NCBI RefSeq assembly: GCF_030646015.1
Contig: NZ_JAUSLT010000024.1
Span: 1-43,598, forward strand
Length of the DNA stretch: 43,598 bases
Origin: Bradyrhizobium sp.
GTDB taxonomy: Bacteria; Pseudomonadota; Alphaproteobacteria; Rhizobiales; Xanthobacteraceae
Direction of reading: 5' to 3'
The translations under genes were made by a program, and so were the position numbers. The notes beneath the pieces are model-generated. The model was not told the origin of the DNA. It worked only from the letters and a program-made list of their open reading frames with translations, and searched no databases. Shown piece by piece: positions 35,660-43,598 of the stretch (positions are counted from its first letter, which is position 1; the number at the start of each line of letters is the position of its first letter).

Positions 35660-36271
35660 ATGTCAAGAGTCCGAACACGACCGACCCGGGACGATACCTG
35701 CGAGAAGCTGTTCGAGGCGGCGGCGCGGGTGTTCGAGGAACAGGGCATCGGCGGCGCCAGCATCGAAACCATCGCCGCCGCGGCCGGCTTTACCCGCGGG
35801 GCGTTTTACTCGAATTTCAAGAGCAAGGACGAGCTGATCATCGCCATGCTCGAGGATCACGTCGAGCAATCGATTCAGCGCATGCACAATCTGCTGGCCA
35901 GGCACAAGAACCTCGCCGATTTCCTCGACGCGCTGAAGACCATGGACCGCACTCAGCAGGATCCGCTCGGTCGTTCTCCGCTGCTGCACATGGAGATGAT
36001 CCTGTTCGTGGCGCGCGCCGAAAAGCGCCGGCCCGAACTAGCCAAGCGGCTGCGCGCCCGGCGCAAACTGATCGCCGATATCGTCGAGACCACGTCGAAG
36101 AACAGCGGCCGGAATCCGGCGCTGAATCCGGCGTGGACCGGTGCGGTTGTTCTCGCCATGGAGGACGGCTTTCGCCTGCACCGCCTGATCGATCCGGAGA
36201 CCACGCCGGCCGACAGTTTCCTGCGCGCCATCAGCGATCTGCAGCGCGCGATGGGAATTACGTCGGCTTGA
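35660..36271 (+). CDS. TetR-family transcriptional regulator
   Basis: A 203-residue repressor-type protein with an N-terminal helix-turn-helix (about 11-57): CEKLFEAAARVFEEQG, then ASIETIAAAAGFTRGAFYSNFKSKDEL. The C-terminal ligand-binding domain is all helical; its ligand is unknown. It is divergent from the P450 gene and convergent with an MFS gene, with which the last 14 nt overlap. Confidence 0.92.
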   Translation: MSRVRTRPTRDDTCEKLFEAAARVFEEQGIGGASIETIAAAAGFTRGAFYSNFKSKDELIIAMLEDHVEQSIQRMHNLLARHKNLADFLDALKTMDRTQQDPLGRSPLLHMEMILFVARAEKRRPELAKRLRARRKLIADIVETTSKNSGRNPALNPAWTGAVVLAMEDGFRLHRLIDPETTPADSFLRAISDLQRAMGITSA

Positions 36272-37550
36272 ACGCCGTGTGCATTTGGCCGGCGACGGCG
36301 CGCACCTTGCGCGGCGACGCCTGCCAGATCGCGACCGCCGACAGCACGCTCACCGCAATCCCGATCGCGAAGGCGATGGTGTAATTGCCGGTGAGATCGT
36401 ACAGAAATCCGGTGAACCACGGGCCTGCAGCGCCGCCCGCCAAAGCGGCCAGCATGATGGTGCCAAAAATGCTGCCATACTGCTTGCCCTGGAAGATCTC
36501 CAGCACCACCGCCCCCATGATCGAGGTGAGACCATAGCCGAGCGCGCCCTGCGCCAGGATCATCAGGTAGACCAGCAGCAGGGTCGGATAGAATTTGAGC
36601 GCGATCAGCGCCGCGAAGCAGATCGCAAAGCCGAGGCAGCTCACCGCCCAGATCCATTCACGTCCCACCCGGTCCGACAGGTGCCCGAGCCAGATCTGGC
36701 CGGGAATGCCGAGCAGGCTGACCACGCCCAGGGCCCAGACCCCGACGGTCGGGCTGAAACCGATGTCGAGCAGGTATTTGGTCTGGTGCACCTGCACCGC
36801 GTACCAGACGTACAAGCCGCAGAAATAGCCTGATGAGATCCACCAGAACCGCGCGGTGCGCAGCGCACGCCGCAGCGTCCAGTCGGTGGCGGCCCAGACC
36901 GGATCGACGATGTTGGAAACCGGTTTTGCGGACGTCGCCGTGGGCGCGGCGTCGCCGTCCGGCAACAGGCCGATATCCTCGGGCCGCTTGCGCAGCAACA
37001 GGTTGATCGGCGCCAGCACGATCAGGACCATGATGCCCATCGCGGTGCAGGCGGTGCGCCAGCCGGTCTGCTCGATCATCAGCTGCACCCACGGCAGCAG
37101 GGTGACGGAGCCGATGCCAACCCCGGCGAAGGCCAGCCCCATCGCGAGGCCGCGGCGGCGAATGAACCAGTTCGGCAGAAACAGCGACTGGCCGGAATAG
37201 CCGAGACAGACGCTGCCGGCGCCGACCATGACGCCGATGGTCAGATACAAATGCCAGGGCTGCGAGGTCAGCGGCGCCAGCAGCAGGCCTCCCGCCATCA
37301 GCGCGACACCGAGCTCCATCACCCCGCGCGGGCCATACCTGTCCATCAGGCGTCCGATCAGCGGGCTGACCGCGGCGGAAACGACAAAGCCGAACGAGAA
37401 GGCGCCCGCGGTGACGCCGCGTTCCCAGCCGAACTCATCCACGATCGGCGGGAAGAACAGCGAAAACGCGGTGCGGGCATTGACGCCGATCGCCATGGTG
37501 ACGAACGTCACGACGACGATGACCCAGCCATAGAAGAAGGGAAGCCGCAT
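36258..37550 (-). CDS. Major facilitator superfamily transporter (OFA/monocarboxylate-like)
   Basis: A 430-residue inner-membrane protein with about twelve hydrophobic segments. It begins MRLPFFYGWVIVVVTFV, the FFYGW opening seen in oxalate/formate and monocarboxylate-type carriers. RLMDRYGPRGVM is the loop motif of the first half and LGHLSDRVGRE that of the second. The substrate is unknown. The start at 37550 excludes the upstream repeat sequence through which the frame stays open. Its 3' end overlaps the tetR 3' end by 14 nt. Confidence 0.88.
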   Translation of the reverse strand: MRLPFFYGWVIVVVTFVTMAIGVNARTAFSLFFPPIVDEFGWERGVTAGAFSFGFVVSAAVSPLIGRLMDRYGPRGVMELGVALMAGGLLLAPLTSQPWHLYLTIGVMVGAGSVCLGYSGQSLFLPNWFIRRRGLAMGLAFAGVGIGSVTLLPWVQLMIEQTGWRTACTAMGIMVLIVLAPINLLLRKRPEDIGLLPDGDAAPTATSAKPVSNIVDPVWAATDWTLRRALRTARFWWISSGYFCGLYVWYAVQVHQTKYLLDIGFSPTVGVWALGVVSLLGIPGQIWLGHLSDRVGREWIWAVSCLGFAICFAALIALKFYPTLLLVYLMILAQGALGYGLTSIMGAVVLEIFQGKQYGSIFGTIMLAALAGGAAGPWFTGFLYDLTGNYTIAFAIGIAVSVLSAVAIWQASPRKVRAVAGQMHTAFKPT

Positions 37551-37558
37551 AGGTAACT

Positions 37559-37663
37559 CGTCATTCCGGGGTGATGCGCGAGCATCGAACCCGGAAGCTC
37601 GGGGTTCCCCGGTGCGCGTTTGCGCACCTGAGGTCTGGTCCTTCGGACCATCCCGGAACGACG
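37559..37663. repeat. Palindromic repeat with GTGCGC core (copy 3)
   Basis: The ends CGTCATTCCGGG (37559-37570) and CCCGGAACGACG (37652-37663) are inverted with one mismatch. GGTGCGCGTTTGCGCACC (37611-37628) is a degenerate form of the core in copy 2, and TGGTCC-TTC-GGACCA (37636-37650) is an extra hairpin. It lies between the start of the MFS gene and the end of the autotransporter gene, both on the minus strand. Confidence 0.82.
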
Positions 37664-37687
37664 GCGTCAAGAGCGATAGCCGCTCCG

Positions 37688-39655
37688 CTACCAGCTGTAA
37701 CGCAGCCGCGCGGTGCCGACATAGGTCTGCGAATGCGCCGCCTGCTCGGTGTCGAACTTTCCGGCAACCGAGACGCCGTTCCTGAAGGTGAGTTCCGCGA
37801 CCGCCGAAGCCAGCAATGAATCCCGCACCGGTGTGGCGCCGATCACAGTGAAGGTCGATCCCGGCAACGCCTGAAAGCCGGCGGTCATGCGGGTGTCGGA
37901 CCAGTTGTCGTGAGCCCAGGCGGCGCGCCCGCGCAGCGATAGCAGCGCACCCGGGTACAGCAGCATGGAGCGGTCGACCCAGGCGCCCAATTCGGTGCGA
38001 GTCGTGGTGGTGGTGTGGGCCTGGTAATCGAGCGCGAACATGGAGGAGCCGGAGACGGCGACCTCGCCGTAGGATGGCGTGCGGAAGGCCTGCATCTGGA
38101 AGGCGGCATAGGGAGTGAAGCCAAATTCCGGCAGGCCGTAAACGCCGGGAATGACGAAGCGATAACCGCCTTCGATTCGGCCGCCGATGTTGTTGGCGGC
38201 GAAACCGGCAGTCAGGTGATCGAGGCCCGCCACGGTCAAAGTCCGGTCGGTCGTGACCTGATGCCAGCCATAGGCGAGCGCGGCGGACGCATAGGCCGCG
38301 CCAACCCGCGTCATGCTGTAGACCGCCGTCTGGAACATGTCGCTATGTCCGCCGCCGAGCCCGTCGGATAGGCCGTAGCTGGTGTTGCCGCCGGCCAGCG
38401 CGAAACCCACCACAGTGTAAGGTGAGACACGGTAATCGAGGCCGGTGGCAAAACCATAGCTGCGCGCCGTCCGATTATGACTTCCGTCGAAGACATTGCC
38501 ATTGGTGTTGGTCTGACCGCCGTAAGCGGCGCCCCAGATGTTCCAGCGACGCGGATCGACGAAGGGGCCGCCAGCTACCGCCTTTTGGAACGGGGCCTTG
38601 GCGTAGAGCGGCGGCCGCGACGGCGGATTGACCGGCGTCCAGCCGCGATTGTCCGCGAATGGATTAGTCACCAGCGACAGGAACGAGTTCATCGCCTGGG
38701 TGCCGGCCTGCGCGACGCCGGTGCTGTTTTCGCCGGACAGCTGCGTCAGCGCATTTCCCAAATCCCCCGCCGACAGGTTGAACAGATTGATGAATGCCAA
38801 TGGCAGCATGCCGCCATTGCCGACGAAGCCATCGATGGCGTTGGCGACCGCAGCCTGATTGGCTGTCGCGGAGGGCAGCAGAAGAGAGGCGATGAGGGGC
38901 GCACCGACGGGCCCGATCCCGGCTCCGATCAGGTCGCACACCGTAATCGTGTTGGTATCGAGCGTCACCGCGCCGGTTCTTGCCCATGCCGCGCCGCAGG
39001 TGATGCGGGAACCGGTGTTCAGCGTGATGCTCGCCTGCGCGAGGATGTCGCCTGAAAAGGATGTGGTGGTGCCGAGCGTCGCGGAACTGCCGACCCTCCA
39101 GAACACGTTGCCGCCCTGCGCGCCGTTCAGCAACGTCACGCTCGAGGCGCTGGCGGTGGTCAGCGAGCTGCCGATGTTGAAGATGAATATGGCGTTGGGA
39201 TTGCCGAGCGCATTGAGGTTGAGCGTCCCGGTCAGCTGCGCCGACGAGCTGAAATTATAGACGCCGGGGATCAGCGTCAGCCCGCCGAGGTCCTGCCCCG
39301 TCAGGTTCGCCGTGGGATTCCGGGCCGCGAGATTGTTGTAGGCGATTCCCAGGGAGTTGAGCGCCGTCATGGTCGGCGCATCGCCGATTGGATGAATCAC
39401 ACCGGGCGGCGTGACCAATCCCGGAGGGAATCCGGTAATGGTCGCCGTGGCGGTGCCGATGTCGCCGGGGAGCGCGGCGGTTCCGGTAATGATCGTGTTG
39501 CCGATATTGGTGATGCCGGCATTGGACAACACCGCGTAGTTCGCGGTGGTACCCAGCGGCGGCGCCTGGGCGTGGCTCTGAGTCGGGACGGCCGCGGTGA
39601 GGCCGAGGGCCGCCAGAAAAAGTTTATGCGAACGGGTCAGGCAGGCCTTGGTCAT
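37688..39655 (-). CDS. Autotransporter with an ice-binding-fold (DUF3494) passenger domain
   Basis: A 655-residue protein. The signal peptide is about residues 1-29 (SHAQA). The passenger (about 37-235) shows the DUF3494 beta-solenoid motifs: YAVLSNAGITNIG, TATITGFPPG, GGLTLIPGVYNFSSSAQLTG, NAIFIFNIGSSLTTAS, GGNVFWRVGSSATLG and the repeated TLxTG. A linker (about 262-335) reads NQAAVANAIDGF and ALTQLSGENSTGVAQAG, typical of autotransporters. A C-terminal beta-barrel (about 373-655) ends in the aromatic RLRYSW. It would be exported across the outer membrane. The biological role could be ice binding or, as for other DUF3494 proteins, surface adhesion. The start has GGGGG upstream. Confidence 0.88.
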   Translation of the reverse strand: MTKACLTRSHKLFLAALGLTAAVPTQSHAQAPPLGTTANYAVLSNAGITNIGNTIITGTAALPGDIGTATATITGFPPGLVTPPGVIHPIGDAPTMTALNSLGIAYNNLAARNPTANLTGQDLGGLTLIPGVYNFSSSAQLTGTLNLNALGNPNAIFIFNIGSSLTTASASSVTLLNGAQGGNVFWRVGSSATLGTTTSFSGDILAQASITLNTGSRITCGAAWARTGAVTLDTNTITVCDLIGAGIGPVGAPLIASLLLPSATANQAAVANAIDGFVGNGGMLPLAFINLFNLSAGDLGNALTQLSGENSTGVAQAGTQAMNSFLSLVTNPFADNRGWTPVNPPSRPPLYAKAPFQKAVAGGPFVDPRRWNIWGAAYGGQTNTNGNVFDGSHNRTARSYGFATGLDYRVSPYTVVGFALAGGNTSYGLSDGLGGGHSDMFQTAVYSMTRVGAAYASAALAYGWHQVTTDRTLTVAGLDHLTAGFAANNIGGRIEGGYRFVIPGVYGLPEFGFTPYAAFQMQAFRTPSYGEVAVSGSSMFALDYQAHTTTTTRTELGAWVDRSMLLYPGALLSLRGRAAWAHDNWSDTRMTAGFQALPGSTFTVIGATPVRDSLLASAVAELTFRNGVSVAGKFDTEQAAHSQTYVGTARLRYSW

Positions 39656-39955
39656 GTATTCCCCCGAGTCGCTCATTCGAGGTGGGGGAACCCGAGATCG
39701 CCTTGACCAAGTTCCCAACCGACGCCTCGAACCGAGATGCTGTCAGAAAAACGCTACACGTGTTCGGCGTTTCACCAAGGACAAAGCGTCCAATTGTTCG
39801 ACGCGAAAACTTTATCGGCGCAGGTGACAAATATGTCTCCGGAGCAATGCTGTGTGAGCAAAATTGATCACTCGGATGCGCGGCGAAGTCCGTAATTCTA
39901 CGGAGAAGACGCGCCGATTGGTCGCCGCACGATCATGGCGCGCCTTCGAATGCGT
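39656..39955. other. Intergenic region upstream of the autotransporter
   Basis: Probably holds the promoter of the minus-strand autotransporter gene, though I cannot place it with confidence. A small hairpin CCGTA-ATTC-TACGG lies at 39890-39903, downstream of the 128-residue gene's stop on the opposite direction of reading. Short frames here have no ribosome sites and show no homology. Confidence 0.45.
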
Positions 39956-40342
39956 TCACTCCCGCAGCGTCGGATGATCGCCGAACGCGGCTTCCCGGAT
40001 CGAGACCGCCTGGATCGCGCGAAACAGGATGCGCGCTGTCTTGAGGTTGTTCGCGCTCATGCAGAGGTCGACGATCTGGCGTACCGCCGCATCGCGCATC
40101 AGTTCGTCGGAGATCTTCATCGCGATTTCCATCGCGGCCCTGACCGCGCGTTCATATCGTTCGGCGTGGTATTTGTCTTTCCGGCTCGCCGGGGGACCGG
40201 CGAGGCCGCGAACCTTTTCGGCGCTATCGGCCGCGGAGCGGCAGATGTCACGTATCTTCTTGGCGGCCTCGATGTCGCCGATCGGCCACTGAATCGCCTC
40301 GTCCCAGATTTCCTTGCGCTCGTTCTTGCCAAACCACTGCAT
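39956..40342 (-). CDS. Protein of unknown function, 128 residues
   Basis: A soluble, mostly helical protein starting MQWFGKNERKEIWDEAI and containing a basic central region (PASRKDKYHAERYERAVRA) and the helices ISDELMRDAAVRQIVDLCMSANNLKTARILF. No domain is recognised. It is 78 nt downstream of the FAD-dehydrogenase gene on the same strand. Codon use and composition agree with its neighbours. The frame also lies inside a longer minus-strand frame of the FAD gene region, but in a different register. Confidence 0.65.
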   Translation of the reverse strand: MQWFGKNERKEIWDEAIQWPIGDIEAAKKIRDICRSAADSAEKVRGLAGPPASRKDKYHAERYERAVRAAMEIAMKISDELMRDAAVRQIVDLCMSANNLKTARILFRAIQAVSIREAAFGDHPTLRE

Positions 40343-40420
40343 CGCGACGCGCCCTGACTATCTGCCCGCCTGGATCGGCACAGGGCAGTCTTGCGGACGG
40401 TGAGTGGTACGCTCGAGGCC

Positions 40421-41839
40421 CTACACCGCCGGCAATATCTTTCCCGGATTGAAAATGTTCTGCGGATCGAGTGCCGCCTTCACGGCGCGCATGGCGGCGA
40501 TCGCCTCCGGCCCGAGTTCGGCTTCGAGATATTTCTGCTTGCCCTGCCCGATGCCGTGCTCGCCGGTGCAGGTGCCGCCCATCGCCTGGGCGCGCTCGAC
40601 CAGCCGGTGCATGAAGTCCTCGCCGCGCGCCATCTCTTCCGCATTGTCGACGTCGCACACCAGCGAGCAGTGGAAATTGCCGTCGCCGACATGGCCGACG
40701 ATCGGCGACAGCAGGTTGAGGCGCTTGAGATCCTCTTCGGTTTCGGTGACGCAGTCGGCCAGCCGCGAGATCGGCACGCACACATCGGTCGCCACCACGC
40801 CGGCGCCGGGACGCAGCGCCTTGACCGACCAATAGGCGTCGTGCCGCGCCTGCCACAGTTTTGTCCTGTCCTCGGGCCGCGTGGTCCAGGTGAAATCGCC
40901 GCCGCCGCATTCTTTCGCGATCTCGCTGAAATTCCTCGATTGCTCGGCGACCTCGTTCTCGCTGCCGTGGAATTCGAGCAGCAGCAGCGGCGTCTCCGGC
41001 AGCGACAGTTTCGAATAGGCATTGCAGGCCCGCACCTGCTCGGCATTGAGCAGCTCGATGCGCGCGACGGGAATGCCGGTCTGGATCGCCAGAATGGTGG
41101 CCTGACAGGCGCCGCGCACGGTCTCGAACGAGCACGCCGCCGCAGCGATCGTCTCGGGAATGCCGCGCAGCTTGATGGTGAGCTCGCTGATGATGCCGAG
41201 CGTGCCCTCGGCGCCGACGAACAGATGGGTCAGGTCGTAGCCGGCCGAGGATTTCTTCGCCCTTGTGCCCGTGGTGATGATCTCGCCATCGCCCCGCACC
41301 ACTTTGAGCGCCAGCACATTGTCGCGCATGGTGCCGTAGCGCACCGCGTTGGTGCCGGAGGCGCGCGTCGACGCCATGCCGCCCAGCGAGGCGTCGGCGC
41401 CGGGGTCGATCGGGAAGAACACGCCCTGGTCGCGCAGGTGCTCGTTGAGCGCCTTGCGGGTGACGCCGGGCTCGATCACGCAGTCGAGATCCTCGGCGTG
41501 GACGGCAAGCACCTTGTTCATGTCGCGCAGGTCGATGCAGATCCCGCCGGCCGGCGCGTTGACCTGCCCCTCCAGCGAGGTACCGGTGCCGAATGCGATC
41601 ACGGGAACGCCGTGTTTGGCGCAGATCCGCACCACGTCCTGGATATCCGCGGTTTCCTGCGCCATCACCACCGCGTCCGGCGGCTGCGAAGCCAGCCAGG
41701 TCGTGGTATGGGCGTGCTGGTCGCGCACCGCCTGCGAGGTGATCAGCCGGTTGCCGAACCGTGCGGCCAGCGCGTCGATGCTGGCCTTCAGTGCCTGCGG
41801 CTCCGGCCGCTTCGGATGGTTGGTTATCGTTGTCGCCAC
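40421..41839 (-). CDS. FAD-linked oxidoreductase, D-lactate/glycolate dehydrogenase type
   Basis: A 472-residue enzyme of the FAD-binding oxidase/transferase type-4 family, probably linked to the respiratory chain. The FAD-binding domain (about 50-230) has GTGTSLEGQ and DPGADASLGGMASTRASG. The C-terminal domain (about 240-470) includes IVGHVGDGNFH, GEHGIGQGK and PQNIFNPGKI. D-lactate or glycolate is the expected substrate, but related enzymes oxidise D-2-hydroxyglutarate or other 2-hydroxy acids. The start is GTG 41839 (GTG ATG-free VATTITNHPKR) with a strong GGGAGGA ribosome site; an in-frame ATG further up at 41875 lacks one. It is divergent from the thioesterase gene. Confidence 0.9.
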   Translation of the reverse strand: MATTITNHPKRPEPQALKASIDALAARFGNRLITSQAVRDQHAHTTTWLASQPPDAVVMAQETADIQDVVRICAKHGVPVIAFGTGTSLEGQVNAPAGGICIDLRDMNKVLAVHAEDLDCVIEPGVTRKALNEHLRDQGVFFPIDPGADASLGGMASTRASGTNAVRYGTMRDNVLALKVVRGDGEIITTGTRAKKSSAGYDLTHLFVGAEGTLGIISELTIKLRGIPETIAAAACSFETVRGACQATILAIQTGIPVARIELLNAEQVRACNAYSKLSLPETPLLLLEFHGSENEVAEQSRNFSEIAKECGGGDFTWTTRPEDRTKLWQARHDAYWSVKALRPGAGVVATDVCVPISRLADCVTETEEDLKRLNLLSPIVGHVGDGNFHCSLVCDVDNAEEMARGEDFMHRLVERAQAMGGTCTGEHGIGQGKQKYLEAELGPEAIAAMRAVKAALDPQNIFNPGKILPAV

Positions 41840-41926
41840 GCAAAATTCCTCCCGGCTTTGAGAGGACCGTGGCAAAGGATATATGAGGGGTCAAGAGAGC
41901 ATGGTTCGAACCGACGGGAATGCGCG

Positions 41927-42439
41927 ATGACGATGATTGATGCCGGCGACGACGTCCTGCAGCGGCCCGCGCCATTTCCGGCTTCCGTGATGCAGATCGA
42001 GCCGCAATGGATCGACTACAACGGCCATCTCAACATGGCCTATTACAATGTGATGTTCGACCGGGCGATCGACGAATTGTGGCTCCGGATCGGGATCGGG
42101 CCCGGCTACATGAAGGAGCGGAATTGCTCGACCTTCACCGCCGAGTGCCACGTACGGTATTTGCGGGAGATTCATCTCGGCGATCCCGTGCAGGTGTCGA
42201 TCCTGCTGGTCGCCGCCGATGACAAGCGGTTGCACACCTTCAAGGAATTGCGCCACGCCACCGAGGGCTGGCTGTCCGCCACGTCGGAAAACATGACCCT
42301 TCACATGGACATGAACGTGCGGAAAACCGCACCGTTTCCGCCGGACATTCGCGCCCGCATCGACGCCTTGGCAAAGGCCCACAGTACGGTACCTCGCCCC
42401 GAGGGCATCGGCCGCAAGGTCGCGATGCCCTCGAAGTAG
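41927..42439 (+). CDS. Hot-dog-fold thioesterase
   Basis: A 170-residue protein of the 4-hydroxybenzoyl-CoA thioesterase-like family. WIDYNGHLNMAYYNVMFDRAIDEL, given here in part as DYNGHLNMAYYN, is the active-site region: the Asp of DYNGH is the catalytic residue of the family. The second strand region is AECHVRYLREIHLGDPVQV. The substrate is an acyl-CoA ester, unknown; betainyl-CoA thioesterases have a similar sequence. The start may be ATG 41927 or ATG 41933. GGGAA precedes it. Confidence 0.88.
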   Translation: MTMIDAGDDVLQRPAPFPASVMQIEPQWIDYNGHLNMAYYNVMFDRAIDELWLRIGIGPGYMKERNCSTFTAECHVRYLREIHLGDPVQVSILLVAADDKRLHTFKELRHATEGWLSATSENMTLHMDMNVRKTAPFPPDIRARIDALAKAHSTVPRPEGIGRKVAMPSK

Positions 42440-42468
42440 AGCATGATCCGGAAAAGTGGATACCGGTA
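42440..42468. repeat. Half of a dispersed repeat (AGCATGATCCGGAAAAGTGG type)
   Basis: AGCATGATCCGGAAAAGTGG followed by ATACCGGT starts directly after the thioesterase stop codon. I know this string as the left half of a common Bradyrhizobium-type inverted repeat whose right half would read back to GATCATGCTC. That right half is missing here. It may serve as the 3' end of the thioesterase message. Confidence 0.5.
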
Positions 42469-42560
42469 TATCTCGGGGAACAAAATCCGCCACGGAAGGC
42501 GTAAAGCGGCGGTGTATTGGCACGGGATAAAGCCTGTCAAATCCGCCGCAAAATCCCTAT

Positions 42561-43598
42561 ATGCCCTTCAATCCTGCTAAGAAGGCTCCCCTTCACGGCC
42601 CCGCGGTGCCATCGTGGGCGGAAGACGATTCGCATATGACCGAGCCGAACAAGCTGCCCCACCATGATGTCCCCGCGCACCAGCCTGCGGCGGGCGGCAT
42701 TGCCGCGCGCGCGCGGGCGACCGCGGTCCCGCAATTTCTCGCCGGCCTCAATCCCGAGCAGCGCGAGGCGGTGGAAACGCTGGACGGACCGGTTCTGGTG
42801 CTGGCCGGGGCCGGCACCGGCAAGACCAAGGTGCTGACCTGCCGGATCGCCCACATCCTCAGCATGGGCCGCGCCCGCCCCGGTGAAATCCTCTCGGTCA
42901 CCTTCACCAACAAGGCCGCGCGCGAGATGAAGCTGCGGCTCGGCCAGATGCTGGGCCATGCCGTCGAGGGCATGCCGTGGCTTGGCACCTTCCACTCGAT
43001 CGGCGGCCGGATCCTGCGCACCCACGCCGAGCTGGTGCAGCTGAAATCCAATTTCACAGTGCTCGATGTCGACGACCAGGTCCGGCTGCTGAAGCAGCTT
43101 TTGGCCGCCGACAACATCGACGACAAGCGCTGGCCGGCGCGGATGCTGGCCGGCCTGATCGACGGCTGGAAGAACCGCGGCCTGACGCCCTCGCAGGTGC
43201 CGCCGGGCGAAGCCGCGGTGTTCGGCAACGGCCGCGGCGGCAAGCTCTACGCGCTCTATCAGGAACGGCTGAAAATCCTCAACGCCGCCGATTTCGGCGA
43301 TCTGCTGCTGGAAAACATCCGGTTGTTCCGCGAGCATCCCGACGTGCTCCGGCAATACCAGAACCGTTTCAAGTTCATCCTGGTCGACGAATATCAGGAC
43401 ACCAACGTCGCGCAATATCTGTGGCTTCGGCTGCTGTCGCAGGCGCCGACGAGAGCGGGAGCCCCTCTTTCCTCCATCATTCCGGGCGCAGCTCCTCTCA
43501 CCTCTCCCCGCTTGCGGGGAGAGGTCGGCGCGCAAAGCGCGCCGGGTGAGGGGGAGCCAAACGCGCAACCGGTGTCCGCGGAGGCAGCCCCGCACCCC
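42561..43598 (+). CDS. uvrD: UvrD/PcrA-type superfamily I DNA helicase, partial at the right edge
   Basis: An ATP-dependent 3'-5' DNA helicase of DNA repair and replication. The visible 346 codons contain the Q-motif GLNPEQREAVET, Walker A AGAGTGKTK, motif Ia TFTNKAAREM, motif Ib-like GTFHSIGGRILR and Walker B FILVDEYQDTN. The remaining motifs (from GDDDQSIYGWRGA onward) lie beyond the window. The start may be ATG 42561 or ATG 42636. After LWLRLLSQAP the frame runs through about 50 residues that include a palindromic repeat, and the frame stays open to the edge. The position is between motifs II and III. Confidence 0.9.
   Translation, partial: MPFNPAKKAPLHGPAVPSWAEDDSHMTEPNKLPHHDVPAHQPAAGGIAARARATAVPQFLAGLNPEQREAVETLDGPVLVLAGAGTGKTKVLTCRIAHILSMGRARPGEILSVTFTNKAAREMKLRLGQMLGHAVEGMPWLGTFHSIGGRILRTHAELVQLKSNFTVLDVDDQVRLLKQLLAADNIDDKRWPARMLAGLIDGWKNRGLTPSQVPPGEAAVFGNGRGGKLYALYQERLKILNAADFGDLLLENIRLFREHPDVLRQYQNRFKFILVDEYQDTNVAQYLWLRLLSQAPTRAGAPLSSIIPGAAPLTSPRLRGEVGAQSAPGEGEPNAQPVSAEAAPHP
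43501..43560 (+). repeat. Palindromic element inside the uvrD reading frame
   Basis: CCTCTCCCCGC, TT, GCGGGGAGAGG (43501-43524) is the module of the intergenic element at 3842-3975, followed by an inverted pair GGCGCGC/GCGCGCC and GGTGAGGGGGA. It is translated in frame as SPRLRGEVGAQSAPGEGEP, which is not a conserved part of UvrD. The left flank (ATCATTCCGGGCGC) also resembles the ends of the repeats at 9964 and 37559. Confidence 0.85.

Noticed and set aside
42537..43595. 352-codon minus-strand frame opposite uvrD
   Set aside because: A complement of the helicase gene without any domain.

Overview
The window looks like chromosomal DNA of an alphaproteobacterium of the Hyphomicrobiales, most likely Bradyrhizobium or a close relative in the Nitrobacteraceae. 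The reasons are a uniformly GC-rich composition, the sspB-fumC-DUF4169-RHH and hflK-hflC-DUF2065-degP gene orders, a FixK-type box ahead of feoAB, and several families of palindromic intergenic repeats typical of these genomes. The genus is inferred from gene content, not from a marker gene. I found no rRNA, tRNA, CRISPR array, insertion sequence or prophage.

Region 1 (1-6280, all minus) is a branched-chain amino-acid block. In transcription order it holds a promoter, a 21-residue leader peptide rich in Ile, Leu and Val, a transcription attenuator, ilvI, a PLP-dependent threonine-dehydratase-like gene, ilvH, a methyltransferase, a LysE-type exporter, and the start of ilvC, which runs off the left edge. 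The leader and attenuator are the clearest regulatory system in the window: control codons, mutually exclusive hairpins and an intrinsic terminator can all be read directly.

Region 2 (6278-13918) is housekeeping: miaA and serB back to back with 4 nt between start codons, the protease/quality-control cluster degP, DUF2065, hflC, hflK, and the folate/dTMP pair thyA-folA.

Region 3 (14041-18490, minus) carries a two-gene short-chain chromate-transporter pair followed by a complete tripartite tricarboxylate transporter (tctB-tctA-tctC). Region 4 (18879-21597, plus) is sspB, fumC and two small overlapping genes. Region 5 (21609-26143) has a HupE/UreJ remnant, a TPR lipoprotein-like or periplasmic protein, feoAB, two 5'-truncated regulatory genes that face away from a shared breakpoint, and a small protein gene.

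Region 6 (26230-42439) is a mixed accessory and housekeeping stretch: a zinc alcohol dehydrogenase, a DUF2336 protein with a small partner, an MFS exporter, a 1234-residue AsmA-family protein, a cytochrome P450 divergent from a TetR regulator, a second MFS carrier, a predicted ice-binding-fold (DUF3494) autotransporter, a small unknown protein, an FAD-linked D-lactate/glycolate-type dehydrogenase and a hot-dog thioesterase. Region 7 (42561 to the right edge) is the start of a UvrD/PcrA-type helicase whose reading frame contains an in-frame copy of a palindromic repeat that is otherwise found between genes.

Opposite-strand and shifted open frames are abundant because of the high GC content. 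They were left out where the other strand encodes a recognisable family.
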